Shown piece by piece: positions 1 to 6,910 of a stretch of DNA of 29,734 bases. Made by a program: the position numbers and the translations under genes. The DNA is taken from assembly GCA_035906575.1 (NCBI GenBank), contig JAMIEW010000018.1, positions 1 to 29,734 of the forward strand, given 5' to 3'. Each line of letters starts with the position of its first letter. Positions within the stretch are counted from its first letter, which is position 1. The notes beneath the pieces are model-generated. The model was not told where the DNA came from. It ran no database searches and saw only the letters and a list, made by a program, of their open reading frames with translations. The DNA is from HK-STAS-PATE-2 sp035906575 (GTDB lineage: Bacteria; Patescibacteriota; Patescibacteriia; 2-12-FULL-60-25).

Positions 1-102
1 GAACGCGCGCACACGATCGAACTCGGCGCCTACGAAAAAGCCAAAGCAAAAGCCACGAAGAAAGCCTCGCAGGCGATCGCACAAGGGTTTGCCAAGAAAT
101 AA
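1..102 (+). CDS. C-terminal tail of an unidentified Lys/Ala-rich protein
   Basis: Frame 1 is open from the window edge to a TAA at 100-102, giving 33 residues that end in GFAKK. The tail is dominated by Lys and Ala and looks like a basic helix, as at the end of some ribosomal or nucleic-acid-binding proteins. Too little is present to name a family. A hairpin terminator begins two bases after the stop, which supports a real gene end. Confidence 0.6.
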   Translation, partial: ERAHTIELGAYEKAKAKATKKASQAIAQGFAKK

Positions 103-139
103 CAAAAATCTCAGCTTGCGCTGAGATTTTTTGTGGCTC
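103..139. repeat. Direct repeat copy A (terminator plus tRNA-end-like TGGCTC)
   Basis: This stretch matches 1271-1308 except for one loop base (G118 against T1287) and one extra A in the A-run of the other copy. The match runs past the hairpin into TGTGGCTC. In the other copy those bases are the CCA end and first acceptor bases of tRNA-Gln, so this copy carries a short tRNA 3'-end fragment without a tRNA behind it. Confidence 0.75.
104..132. terminator. Rho-independent terminator, probably bidirectional
   Basis: The arms AATCTCAGC and GCTGAGATT enclose a four-base loop (TTGC), with an A-run before and a T-run after. It can end the gene finishing at 102 and, read on the other strand, the Fic gene that finishes at 177. 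A near copy lies at 1273-1301. Confidence 0.85.
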
Positions 140-176
140 TAATTATTTGATGGACTTTGAATTGTATGCTTAGATT

Positions 177-1220
177 CTAGATTAGAACCGTCTTTGATTC
201 AATGCGTTGCTTGAAGTGATCCAGCATGCTCATTTCTTCTCTGCCGTCCATAATGAGGTACTCTGGTTTGTCGGGATTCTCGAATATATCGATAATATCC
301 TCAGTGTATTTTTTCTTTTCAGACCAATATGCTATCGCTATATCTTCTACTTCTAGCGGGGTAAGTTTTGCGAGCAGGTTTTGAACGAGTAGCACATTTC
401 GAGTACCAAATATTTTGGTAATATTTTCCTCCTTTAGTTGGCGGTGTTCTTGTAGGAACCTAAAGAGGGTTACGGATAGAATCAGATCGTCATTACGCCC
501 TGCTTCCACTAACGTTTTTCTTGCAGATTCATCAACTCCGTCTGGAAATACAATTTTTCCATATGGTAGCTCTTCGTCAGGCAAGATGCCGTCCAAATTT
601 CTTGTGTTCAACGCCTTGTTCCTGTCTTTAAATAATCTATCTATATAAAGCTTTGTGAGAGCCATGTCGACTTCATCTCGCCCGTCTTCACTGAGAACAG
701 TTGCTAAGTTGTTTTGATCAAAGCCTTCTTTTATTAGTCTGTAGATGAATCTACTGGTCCGACCGTTACCGTCATTGAAAGGATGCGTTTCTACAAGAAG
801 CGAGCCAAGTAGCATACCGATCTCCTCCAGAGGACGTGCTGAGTGGTTCATGCGCTGCGCAGCTGCCCAGGCTTTTTCAAGTATTTCTTTTTTATCTGCA
901 TGATGAGGAAATATGTGCTTTCCGATTACTTCGTGCCCAGCGGCTGTCACACCAACTCCGTCCATCACCCATTTCTCTTTTGGTTTATTACGAAGGATTC
1001 CATTTATACCGCATAGCAAATCAATATAGTCATCACCCGAGAGTTGATCGATCAACTCACGACGACCAGTCTCATCTTCTGCTTTAAATACGTCTTCGAT
1101 GGTTTTTCCATGCATGGCTACAATACTCTTAGAGAACGTCATAAAGCGCAATAAAATCTTACTTTGACGATCTCGATTCTCTTGATCGGATCTAGCCTCG
1201 CTATTTATTTGCTCCTTCAT
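177..1220 (-). CDS. fic: Fic-domain protein (predicted AMP transferase)
   Basis: The 347-residue product carries the Fic motif HPFNDGNGRTSR at residues 146-157, with the catalytic His, the phosphate-loop Gly-Asn-Gly and both Arg residues intact. Fic enzymes usually transfer AMP from ATP to a Ser, Thr or Tyr of a target protein. No clear (S/T)xxxE(G/N) inhibitory motif was found by eye, and the ~150 residues after the core are unassigned. There is no Shine-Dalgarno upstream of the ATG at 1220, although AAGGAG occurs just inside the gene. A TGA-TAGCAT -10 lies 11 bases upstream, predicting a very short leader. The gene sits alone between two copies of the same terminator and tRNA-end sequence, which suggests insertion downstream of tRNA-Gln. 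No antitoxin-like partner is adjacent. Confidence 0.9.
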   Translation of the reverse strand: MKEQINSEARSDQENRDRQSKILLRFMTFSKSIVAMHGKTIEDVFKAEDETGRRELIDQLSGDDYIDLLCGINGILRNKPKEKWVMDGVGVTAAGHEVIGKHIFPHHADKKEILEKAWAAAQRMNHSARPLEEIGMLLGSLLVETHPFNDGNGRTSRFIYRLIKEGFDQNNLATVLSEDGRDEVDMALTKLYIDRLFKDRNKALNTRNLDGILPDEELPYGKIVFPDGVDESARKTLVEAGRNDDLILSVTLFRFLQEHRQLKEENITKIFGTRNVLLVQNLLAKLTPLEVEDIAIAYWSEKKKYTEDIIDIFENPDKPEYLIMDGREEMSMLDHFKQRIESKTVLI

Positions 1221-1231
1221 AGATGTTTACG

Positions 1232-1240
1232 ATGCTATCA
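1232..1240 (-). promoter_or_regulatory. Probable extended -10 promoter of the Fic gene
   Basis: On the minus strand TGA-TAGCAT is followed by 11 bases and then the Fic ATG. There is no good -35 at 17 bases. The assignment rests on the same arrangement seen before other genes here. Confidence 0.45.
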
Positions 1241-1270
1241 GGTACAAGTTATTCAGTCTAACGAGATCAT

Positions 1271-1308
1271 CAAAAAATCTCAGCTTTCGCTGAGATTTTT
1301 TGTGGCTC
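1271..1308. repeat. Direct repeat copy B, overlapping the 3' end of tRNA-Gln
   Basis: Partner of 103-139. It comprises the hairpin and the encoded CCA end plus first acceptor bases of tRNA-Gln. The two copies bracket the Fic gene at a distance of about 1.17 kb. Confidence 0.75.
1273..1301 (-). terminator. Terminator of tRNA-Gln
   Basis: The arms AATCTCAGC and GCTGAGATT enclose the loop TTTC, with a T-run on either strand. It lies directly after the CCA end of the tRNA on the minus strand. Confidence 0.85.
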
Positions 1309-1376
1309 CGGGACTTGGATTCGAACCAAGATAAACGGCTTCAAAGGCCGGTGTCCTACCATTAGACGATCCCGGA
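1303..1376 (-). tRNA. tRNA-Gln (anticodon UUG)
   Basis: Read on the minus strand, the acceptor arms TCCGGGA and TCCCGGA pair fully. The T arm is CTTGG-TTCGAAT-CCAAG, and the anticodon loop is CTTTGAA with anticodon TTG at bases 34-36, so the tRNA decodes CAA/CAG. The D arm is GTC/GAC with the usual AATGGTA loop. The discriminator base is G and CCA is encoded. The first pair of the anticodon stem (C27 against U43) is a mismatch. A consensus-like promoter lies just upstream and a terminator just downstream, so this is a single-gene unit. Confidence 0.93.
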
Positions 1377-1396
1377 AGAGGGGAGAATGTGGGCAA

Positions 1397-1425
1397 AGGA
1401 TAAGGATTTTTAGGCCGATTGTCAA
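1397..1425 (-). promoter_or_regulatory. Promoter of tRNA-Gln
   Basis: On the minus strand TTGACA (1425-1420), a 17-base spacer and TATCCT (1402-1397) place the transcript start about 14 bases before the mature tRNA. This is one of the best sigma-70-type promoters in the window and a useful reference for the others. Confidence 0.75.
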
Positions 1426-1460
1426 AGCTGCTGGCAAAGGTGGGGATTCGCCCGTAATCA

Positions 1461-1489
1461 TTGACATTCTTTATAATTCAATGTAAGTC
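1461..1489 (+). promoter_or_regulatory. Possible promoter of the AT-hook-like gene
   Basis: A perfect -35 TTGACA at 1461-1466 is followed after 17 bases by the weak -10 TAAGTC. A TATAAT at 1472-1477 is closer to consensus but has no -35 at a workable distance. Either would give an mRNA with room for the AGGAG at 1509-1513. Confidence 0.4.
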
Positions 1490-1521
1490 GTTTCAGCACC
1501 TTCCTTTCAGGAGAATATGCC

Positions 1522-2127
1522 ATGACAAAGGTAAATCGTGGACGCCCACCCAAGAAGCGGGTCGAGGATGACGAATCCGATGAAGAGTCGAACAAGTCTC
1601 CGAAGCCTAACGGCACAACGGTAGACAAGTCTTTGCGTGAAGAGACGCATGCAATATTGCGTCGAGCGGCGCATATCATTGCTACGGGGCATCTGGTCAC
1701 CGAGCCGATGTTGCGAGAGCTTTCAGAACACGGTCTCGCGTTTCTCGCTGAGTACGACAAGAAGCACATGGCTTCAACCGAGCGGCAGTGGTCGGTCTTT
1801 GAGCTCGAGCAGTCGCCGCATTTGCTAAAGCCCGTTCATGACCTTGGCCTGCCAAAACGGTTTTTGGACGGGGCGGTTAATCGGGCGTTCCCCCAATGCA
1901 GCTCCCGCTGTCCCCGAAACAATACAAATTCGCCGGTCTATTGGCGAGAGCATGTATTGGCAGGCGATCTCATGGGGATGAACCGGCGCAAAGTCCTCGC
2001 TTCATACGGCGGACTACGGTCGTCGATGCAAGAGGTCGAAGCGATCCTGGGGCGGTTTGGGATCGAGCTCGCGGGGCAGTATCCCGAAAAGTGGGTTCCT
2101 TATGATGACCGCATTTCATGGCGCTGA
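1522..2127 (+). CDS. Private protein, AT-hook-like N-terminus and possible alpha-CTD-like C-terminus
   Basis: The 201-residue product is not recognised as a whole. Residues 6-12 (RGRPPKK) match the AT-hook core that binds the DNA minor groove. They are followed by an acidic, Ser-rich linker (about 13-35) and a mostly helical remainder. The last ~70 residues contain hydrophobic and Gly spacing (MNRRKVLASYGGL, then ILGRFGIEL) reminiscent of the helix-hairpin-helix C-terminal domain of RNA polymerase alpha. That resemblance is by eye and weak. The start is set by AGGAG nine bases before the ATG. The gene stands alone with its own terminator and uses mostly AAG for Lys, unlike the conserved genes nearby. 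DNA binding is an inference. Confidence 0.75.
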   Translation: MTKVNRGRPPKKRVEDDESDEESNKSPKPNGTTVDKSLREETHAILRRAAHIIATGHLVTEPMLRELSEHGLAFLAEYDKKHMASTERQWSVFELEQSPHLLKPVHDLGLPKRFLDGAVNRAFPQCSSRCPRNNTNSPVYWREHVLAGDLMGMNRRKVLASYGGLRSSMQEVEAILGRFGIELAGQYPEKWVPYDDRISWR

Positions 2128-2135
2128 GCCACCTG

Positions 2136-2166
2136 AACACCTGCCTCAAAAGGGCAGGTGTTTCAA
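2136..2166 (+). terminator. Rho-independent terminator
   Basis: The ten-base arms AACACCTGCC and GGCAGGTGTT enclose TCAAAAG and are followed by a short T-rich stretch. It ends the gene finishing at 2127. Confidence 0.8.
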
Positions 2167-2196
2167 TTTGTAGAAGCTCATCAATGACCTAGTACC

Positions 2197-2225
2197 TTGC
2201 ATGGCATAGTAACTTGTGTTACATT
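2197..2225 (+). promoter_or_regulatory. Promoter and candidate operator of the padR operon
   Basis: TTGCAT (2197-2202), a 17-base spacer and TACATT (2220-2225) form a plausible promoter. The inverted repeat GTAAC-TTGT-GTTAC at 2209-2222 covers the end of the spacer and the start of the -10, where a repressor would block polymerase. PadR-family regulators commonly repress their own operon, so autoregulation is a reasonable inference. Confidence 0.55.
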
Positions 2226-2244
2226 GTTTTCGTACCCCATTTTT

Positions 2245-2595
2245 ATGCCCCAACCATTACCTATTGATGTCGCTAATACCAAGGCGCAAATGCGCAAAGG
2301 GATTTTAGAATTTGGCATCTTGCTGATCATTTCTGAAGGCAAGATCTACGCCAATGACATTCTGAACGAATTGCGCGCCGCTGATCTCATCGTCGTTGAA
2401 GGAACGGTCTATCCATTGCTTAGCCGATTAAAGAATGCCGGTCTATTGACCTATGACTGGTCTGAAAGCAAAAACGGCCCTCCGCGCAAATACTATTCGC
2501 TCACGCCGCAAGGAAAGCAATTTCTCACCCAGCTTTCAGAAACATGGCATGCCCTCGATACCTCGATTAATACCCTCATGAAAAAGTTTCACTAA
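2245..2595 (+). CDS. PadR-family transcriptional regulator
   Basis: The 116-residue product has the winged-helix layout of short PadR proteins. The recognition-helix region GTVYPLLSRLKNAGLL is at residues 53-68, and the wing with GPPRKYYSLTPQG at 78-90. These are the most conserved family motifs. The start is the ATG at 2245; an upstream in-frame ATG at 2197 would begin inside the promoter. The stop is 4 bases before the next ATG, so it is co-transcribed with the PspC-domain gene. That pairing is common for PadR and suggests control of a membrane-stress response. The ligand is unknown. Confidence 0.93.
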   Translation: MPQPLPIDVANTKAQMRKGILEFGILLIISEGKIYANDILNELRAADLIVVEGTVYPLLSRLKNAGLLTYDWSESKNGPPRKYYSLTPQGKQFLTQLSETWHALDTSINTLMKKFH

Positions 2596-2599
2596 TCCT

Positions 2600-4312
2600 A
2601 TGAAAAAAACCTTATCAATCACCATTGGTGGTCTCGTCTATAATATCGAAGAAGATGCCTATCAGGTTTTGGACGTCTATCTTTCGGGTTTGCGCGAGCA
2701 TTTTGCCGGCGATGAAAATGTCGACGAGCTCGTTGCGGATATCGAATCGAGTATTTCTGAAAAGTTTGCCGAGAAATTACAGAAACGCACCGTTGTTGGT
2801 TTAGAAGATGTGCAAGAAGTGATCGCGATCATGGGCAAGGTAGAAGAAATCGATGACAGCGCGACATCAGGCGCAGAACAAAAAGCCGAAGAACCAAAAC
2901 AAGAACAGGCTAAAGCCGAAGAGACGGCGCCAAAGCGTCTATACCGCAGCACAGAAGATGTGGTGATTGCTGGTGTTTGTTCAGGTATCGCGGCGTATGC
3001 AAATGTAGACGTCGTCTTTGTGCGCATTGCTTTTGGTCTTCTCACTCTTTTGAACGGTCTTGGCATTCTCTTGTATATTGTCTTTTGGGCTTGTATGCCA
3101 AAGGCCGAAACGCCAGCACAAAAACTCACGATGCGCGGCCGTCCGGTGAATGTGAACGAATTGCAAGAAGCTATCAAAGAAAAAGCCGCTCCAGCAACAG
3201 CGCCTTCAACGTTCTCTCGAATCATGAGTGGTCCAAAAACCATCATTGAATTCATCGCCAAGGGCATTCGTTCTGTGATTCGTTTTATTGTGCCAGCGGT
3301 AGCGATTGTTGCGGGTTTCTTTATCACGGTTGGTGCGTTTATGGCGATTGCCGCTATGACGGTGTTTGCGGGTGTCTTATTGTTTAATGTTACTTCGACG
3401 AATCTCATTAGTGATTTACCTTTGCGTGAATTGGCTGGCAATCCGTTTTATTATACGGGTGTCGTGACCGGGTATTTGGCAGGGCTTATCCCAGCGATTA
3501 TTGGAGTACTTGCCGGGCTTTCATTGGTTTTGCGTCGTAATGTTTTTACCCTTGCAGCAAGCGCGATCATGGGTGGCTTATGGATTATGGCGTTGACAGT
3601 ATGGGTGGTTTGTCTCGTTCAACTTTCACCTTGGATGAATGAAAAGATCCAGGCGCTTGAAAACGTGCCATTGGTCACCAAGCGTTTTGAACAAAAAGAT
3701 TTTCAACGCATCAGTCTTGATTCGATCGGACATCTAACCGTCAAGCAAGGTGACGTCTATTCGATTGAATTCAGCGGATCTCAGCAGTCGATCGATCGCT
3801 TAAGTGTCCTCACGACTAGCGGGACATTAGACGTCTCGATGACGCCCGCTGAAGAGCACAAAGGCTGGTGTATCGCTTGTCGTGATCAACGTCTGCAAGG
3901 TGTTATCACCATGCCGCGCTTAGACAGCTATGAGGGTTCAGATATTTCTCGTGCCGAGATCGAAGGGTTTGAAGGAGATCTCAATGTTACTTTAAACGAT
4001 GTTGCGAGAATTGAGGCAACTTCAATGAAGCTAGGTGCGTTGTCAGTAACGTTGAACGATGTCTCACGCGCCACGTTTGAAGGTGAAGCCGTGCAACTTA
4101 ATGCCACACTCTCTGATACGTCACGACTTGATGCAGAACAGTTGAAAGCGAACGATGTCCAAGTAACGACAAAAGATGTCTCGCGTGCGATTCTCTGGCC
4201 TCTGCAGTTACTCGCTGCCACGAGCACGGCCCAAAGCTCTATTGTCTTAATGAATCTGCCAGTGACTTCAACCATGGTTGAAGTGGGTAATGGACGAATC
4301 ATCTTAGAATAA
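2600..4312 (+). CDS. PspC-domain membrane protein with a beta-repeat C-terminal domain
   Basis: The 570-residue product has three parts. Residues 1-85 form a soluble N-terminal region of the kind found before PspC domains. After a charged linker comes a PspC domain at about 112-168 (KRLYRSTEDVVIAGVCSGIA) with membrane helices. Further hydrophobic segments follow near 228-262, 286-312 and 318-342. Residues ~368-570 resemble the DUF2807/DUF4097 surface domain. They contain five repeats of about 20 residues built on a xxDxSR(A/I/L) core at 446, 463, 483, 502 and 522, as expected of a small beta-solenoid. PspC proteins are linked to envelope stress. The layout suggests a sensor with the repeat domain outside the membrane, regulated by the PadR encoded 4 bases upstream. 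Confidence 0.9.
   Translation: MKKTLSITIGGLVYNIEEDAYQVLDVYLSGLREHFAGDENVDELVADIESSISEKFAEKLQKRTVVGLEDVQEVIAIMGKVEEIDDSATSGAEQKAEEPKQEQAKAEETAPKRLYRSTEDVVIAGVCSGIAAYANVDVVFVRIAFGLLTLLNGLGILLYIVFWACMPKAETPAQKLTMRGRPVNVNELQEAIKEKAAPATAPSTFSRIMSGPKTIIEFIAKGIRSVIRFIVPAVAIVAGFFITVGAFMAIAAMTVFAGVLLFNVTSTNLISDLPLRELAGNPFYYTGVVTGYLAGLIPAIIGVLAGLSLVLRRNVFTLAASAIMGGLWIMALTVWVVCLVQLSPWMNEKIQALENVPLVTKRFEQKDFQRISLDSIGHLTVKQGDVYSIEFSGSQQSIDRLSVLTTSGTLDVSMTPAEEHKGWCIACRDQRLQGVITMPRLDSYEGSDISRAEIEGFEGDLNVTLNDVARIEATSMKLGALSVTLNDVSRATFEGEAVQLNATLSDTSRLDAEQLKANDVQVTTKDVSRAILWPLQLLAATSTAQSSIVLMNLPVTSTMVEVGNGRIILE
4265..4284. repeat. Perfect 20-bp palindrome
   Basis: ACTTCAACCATGGTTGAAGT is a perfect palindrome with no spacer. 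It lies inside the last codons of the PspC-domain gene and ends 51 bases before the -10 of the next gene. A spacer-less palindrome of this length fits a dimeric regulator site better than an RNA hairpin. No second copy was noticed. Confidence 0.6.
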
Positions 4313-4333
4313 ACAGCCTTCGGGCTGTTTTGT
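4311..4333 (+). terminator. Rho-independent terminator
   Basis: AAACAGCC-TTCG-GGCTGTTT is a UUCG tetraloop hairpin followed by TTGT. It starts one base after the first base of the TAA stop of the PspC-domain gene. Confidence 0.85.
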
Positions 4334-4341
4334 GTTATCAT
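4333..4341 (+). promoter_or_regulatory. Extended -10 promoter (TGT-TATCAT)
   Basis: The motif TGT-TATCAT ends nine bases before the ATG at 4351, so the mRNA would begin about three bases upstream of the start codon. It directly abuts the preceding terminator. Confidence 0.55.
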
Positions 4342-4350
4342 AAAGGCGAT

Positions 4351-5232
4351 ATGCATCCTTTACTCAAACTCTCTATCGCCTTGGTGTGTGTGATTTTTCT
4401 TGGCTTGTCGGGGTATTGGATTGTTGAAATTGTGCAAAACCTGCGTAGCATAACGAGTGAACCATTGGTGCCGGCGACAACAACAACGATTCAAGTGATC
4501 CCAACGCCAACGACACCCATTGAACAGCCACTTGAGACCGAGGCAGAACAATCTGCTTACAAGAACGTTAAAACGTCGAGTTTTCTGTCAGAAGGTGGGA
4601 CGGTGACCTTGATTCACCAATGCGCGGGCGAATTGTCAGCACTGACACATCCACAAACAGGTGCGCGCGTGCAGATATGTCGAGGGTTGAATCGCTTGGT
4701 TTTGAAGCGTCTTGATGGCAAGTATCAGGTGCTTGAAGTTGTGGATGCAAAGAGCGATGCGGATATGCCACTTTTAACCTATGTGACACAGACGGTTCAA
4801 AATGGCGATCACATCATTATGATTTTTGAACGCAATGGTTGCCCCGTCAATCGTGAAAAATGCTCTGAAACAGGATTTCGCGCCATGACGCATGCATTGC
4901 AAATAGAAAAGGCGAAGTTCTCACGTTTATCCGCCTACCCATCGCGATCGCGACCAACATGGAATAGCGACGGATCAAAAGCGCTTTTTGTCACCCAGAC
5001 CTGCGGGTCAACGCGTTGTGATGCGGCTCCTTTGGTTGGGTATGATTTGCTAAAAGATGCCGCAGCTCGCCTCACGCAAGAAGAGGGGGCGAACGAAGAT
5101 TATGCGCGTGATGTGACGGGGGTGAAGCTAGGATATTGGCGATCTGTCTCATGGGTCACGTCTTCTGAATGGTCTGCGACCTATGTTAATGCCTCTGGTA
5201 TTGCCAAGGTGCTCACGGGCGCGCTTGAATAG
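4351..5232 (+). CDS. Membrane-anchored protein with Cys-containing outer domain, unknown
   Basis: The 293-residue product begins with one hydrophobic anchor (residues ~5-27). A Thr/Pro-rich linker follows (~37-60), then a globular domain facing outward. That domain has six cysteines, including paired ones in NGCPVNREKC and TCGSTRC, which could form disulfides. This would fit the VKOR encoded 4 kb downstream. No family is recognised, and some stretches recall bacterial proteins with beta-propeller-like repeats only loosely. The ATG at 4351 is preferred over an upstream TTG because that TTG would lie inside the -10 element. The metallopeptidase gene follows 6 bases after the stop. Confidence 0.75.
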   Translation: MHPLLKLSIALVCVIFLGLSGYWIVEIVQNLRSITSEPLVPATTTTIQVIPTPTTPIEQPLETEAEQSAYKNVKTSSFLSEGGTVTLIHQCAGELSALTHPQTGARVQICRGLNRLVLKRLDGKYQVLEVVDAKSDADMPLLTYVTQTVQNGDHIIMIFERNGCPVNREKCSETGFRAMTHALQIEKAKFSRLSAYPSRSRPTWNSDGSKALFVTQTCGSTRCDAAPLVGYDLLKDAAARLTQEEGANEDYARDVTGVKLGYWRSVSWVTSSEWSATYVNASGIAKVLTGALE

Positions 5233-5238
5233 CGACCA

Positions 5239-5805
5239 ATGGCAAAAGAAATTCTCGAGCAAAAGACTATTTTCTTTGGCTTACAAGAAATCGTTTGGAC
5301 AAAACGCCGAGGTCAGCGCTCGGTGCGTTTGTGTTTATCGGGTGGCAAATTACTTCTCAGCTCTGGCCGCTGGGCAACGGACGGATTTGTGCTCAGCTTT
5401 CTTGAAAAAAACAAAGCGTGGGTTGATCGCGCGGTAGCAAAAGCCTCAGCGCCTGATCGAGGGCTTTTTGCAAAAGCGACACGCGATGATTACCAAGCGC
5501 GCAAAACCGAGGCACTTCGATTTGTTCAAATGCATTTGCCTCGGTTGAATACTGATATAGGCCTTGTCTATGGCAAATTATCCATTCGCTGCAATAAGCG
5601 CGTGTGGGGGAGTTGTTCGGGAGATGGTTCACTGCAGTTTCATTATCAAATCATCGACTTGCCACTCGAGGTAGCGGAGTATTTGATGGTGCACGAATTA
5701 TGCCACTTGAAATACCGTTCTCACGGTGTTCGTTTTTGGCAATTGGTTGAAAAGTATGTTCCGAATATGAAGTTGTTGCGCAAACGTCTGCGCGAACTCT
5801 CATAA
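5239..5805 (+). CDS. YgjP-like (DUF45) zinc metallopeptidase
   Basis: The 188-residue product ends with the family signature: HELCH, then KYRSHGVRFW. The two His of HExxH bind zinc and Glu is the catalytic base, and the later His in SHG is the third ligand. The region before it (CNKRVWGSCSGDGSLQFH) matches the conserved RWGSC-type segment of this family. Length is a little below the usual ~230. It starts 6 bases after the preceding stop with no Shine-Dalgarno and is probably translated from the same mRNA. Its substrate is unknown, and the family often accompanies restriction or housekeeping genes without a shown role. Confidence 0.92.
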   Translation: MAKEILEQKTIFFGLQEIVWTKRRGQRSVRLCLSGGKLLLSSGRWATDGFVLSFLEKNKAWVDRAVAKASAPDRGLFAKATRDDYQARKTEALRFVQMHLPRLNTDIGLVYGKLSIRCNKRVWGSCSGDGSLQFHYQIIDLPLEVAEYLMVHELCHLKYRSHGVRFWQLVEKYVPNMKLLRKRLRELS

Positions 5806-5808
5806 ATG

Positions 5809-5817
5809 TGCTAGAAT
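5809..5817 (+). promoter_or_regulatory. Extended -10 promoter (TGC-TAGAAT)
   Basis: TGC-TAGAAT ends seven bases before the ATG at 5825, so transcription is predicted to begin at or one base before the start codon. No -35 is visible at 17 bases. Confidence 0.6.
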
Positions 5818-5824
5818 GGTGGAT

Positions 5825-6868
5825 ATGGTTACTCAAAAAACACAAACCACATTCTTTGTGGTTTTGCTCGCGGCCTCCATTGGGTTGTCGGCGCTTGTCT
5901 ACGCCCCCTTTGCGCAGGTATTGGCAATGGCGACAATCACGGCGGTGATGTTGGCGGGTTTTTATGACCGATCACTCAAGCTCTTTCGCGGTCAAGAAAC
6001 AATCTCTGCCTTTGTCACGATTCTCGTTTTATTGACCATGATCGTTGTGCCGATGTTGTTTATCGGTAATAAGGTCGCCGATGAAGCGAATCAGATGTAT
6101 CAAGCGGTGAGTGGCAACCAAGATACCTTTTTTGTCAGTATTGAAACAACCCTAAATGAGTTTATTAAGCCAATTCTCCCGAGCGCTGTTTTTCGTATTA
6201 GTGATGCCTTAGAGCAAGCCTTTGCTTTTATGTCCTCACGTATCGGTAGCGTGTTTTCGGGGATTGTGTCCGTTGTTGCGAGTATCTTTTTATGGTTGAT
6301 CGCTACCTTCTATCTGTTGAAAGATGGCAGAAAGTTTGCCGCTAAGCTTATCTCGTTAAGCCCATTGCGTGATGATTATGATCACGTGGTCTTTCACCGT
6401 ATGTCGATGGCTATCCACTCGGTGGTGCGTGGGCAATTGCTTGTCGCGACTATTCAGGGTGCATTAACAGGTCTTGGTTTTGCCATCTTAGGCGTGCCTT
6501 CGCCAGCTTTATGGGGTGTTGTTGCCGCATTTTGTGCGCTCATCCCGGGTTTGGGTACGAGCTTGGTCTTGGTGCCGGGCATTATTTATCTGATCTTTAG
6601 TGGCCAGCCAATTCAGGCAACGATTTTAAGCATGTGGGGTGTCTTTGCTGTGGGTGTGATCGATAATCTCATTGGTCCAAGTTTGGTTGGTAAGGGTGCC
6701 GGTATTCATCCGTTACTCATCTTGTTTGCGGTATTGGGAGGCTTTGTCTTCTACGGTCCACTTGGGTTTATTCTTGGCCCACTAACGGCAAGCTTTATGA
6801 TCGCAATGTTCGATATCTATCGCTACGTGATTCTCAAAGAAAAAATTCACATCACAAAAATTTCTTAA
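5825..6868 (+). CDS. AI-2E family (PerM/YdiK-type) membrane transporter
   Basis: The 347-residue product has about eight hydrophobic segments. The family pattern is paired N-terminal helices, a soluble loop near residues 80-130, and a C-terminal block (GVPSPALWGVVAAFCALIPG, then DNLIGPSLVGKG) that is highly conserved in AI-2E family permeases. Despite the name, members transport varied or unknown substrates. Autoinducer-2 export should not be assumed. The start at 5825 was chosen because the upstream ATG at 5816 overlaps the -10 hexamer. A strong bidirectional terminator follows. Confidence 0.93.
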   Translation: MVTQKTQTTFFVVLLAASIGLSALVYAPFAQVLAMATITAVMLAGFYDRSLKLFRGQETISAFVTILVLLTMIVVPMLFIGNKVADEANQMYQAVSGNQDTFFVSIETTLNEFIKPILPSAVFRISDALEQAFAFMSSRIGSVFSGIVSVVASIFLWLIATFYLLKDGRKFAAKLISLSPLRDDYDHVVFHRMSMAIHSVVRGQLLVATIQGALTGLGFAILGVPSPALWGVVAAFCALIPGLGTSLVLVPGIIYLIFSGQPIQATILSMWGVFAVGVIDNLIGPSLVGKGAGIHPLLILFAVLGGFVFYGPLGFILGPLTASFMIAMFDIYRYVILKEKIHITKIS

Positions 6869-6873
6869 TAAAG

Positions 6874-6910
6874 AAAAATACCCCCGACATTACATCGGGG
6901 GTATTTTTTT
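6874..6910. terminator. Bidirectional terminator between convergent genes
   Basis: AAAAATACCCCCGA and TCGGGGGTATTTTT form a 14-bp stem with a seven-base loop, T-rich on both strands. It serves the AI-2E permease on the plus strand and the DUF3298 lipoprotein on the minus strand. Confidence 0.92.

Noticed and set aside
177..1220. Fic gene as a toxin-antitoxin module
   Set aside because: No small antitoxin gene is adjacent and no inhibitory motif could be placed with confidence.
2677..3441. Long open frame antisense to the PspC-domain gene
   Set aside because: It lacks a ribosome binding site, promoter or recognisable domain, and its codons mirror the well-supported plus-strand gene.
4941..4960. 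GCGATCGC-type palindromes as a special repeat family
   Set aside because: Only a few copies were seen, in coding regions and without regular spacing, so nothing shows they exceed chance.
5825..6868. Quorum-sensing (AI-2) exporter based on the family name
   Set aside because: The family name is historical and many members have other roles. No luxS or lsr gene is present, so no quorum-sensing claim is made.
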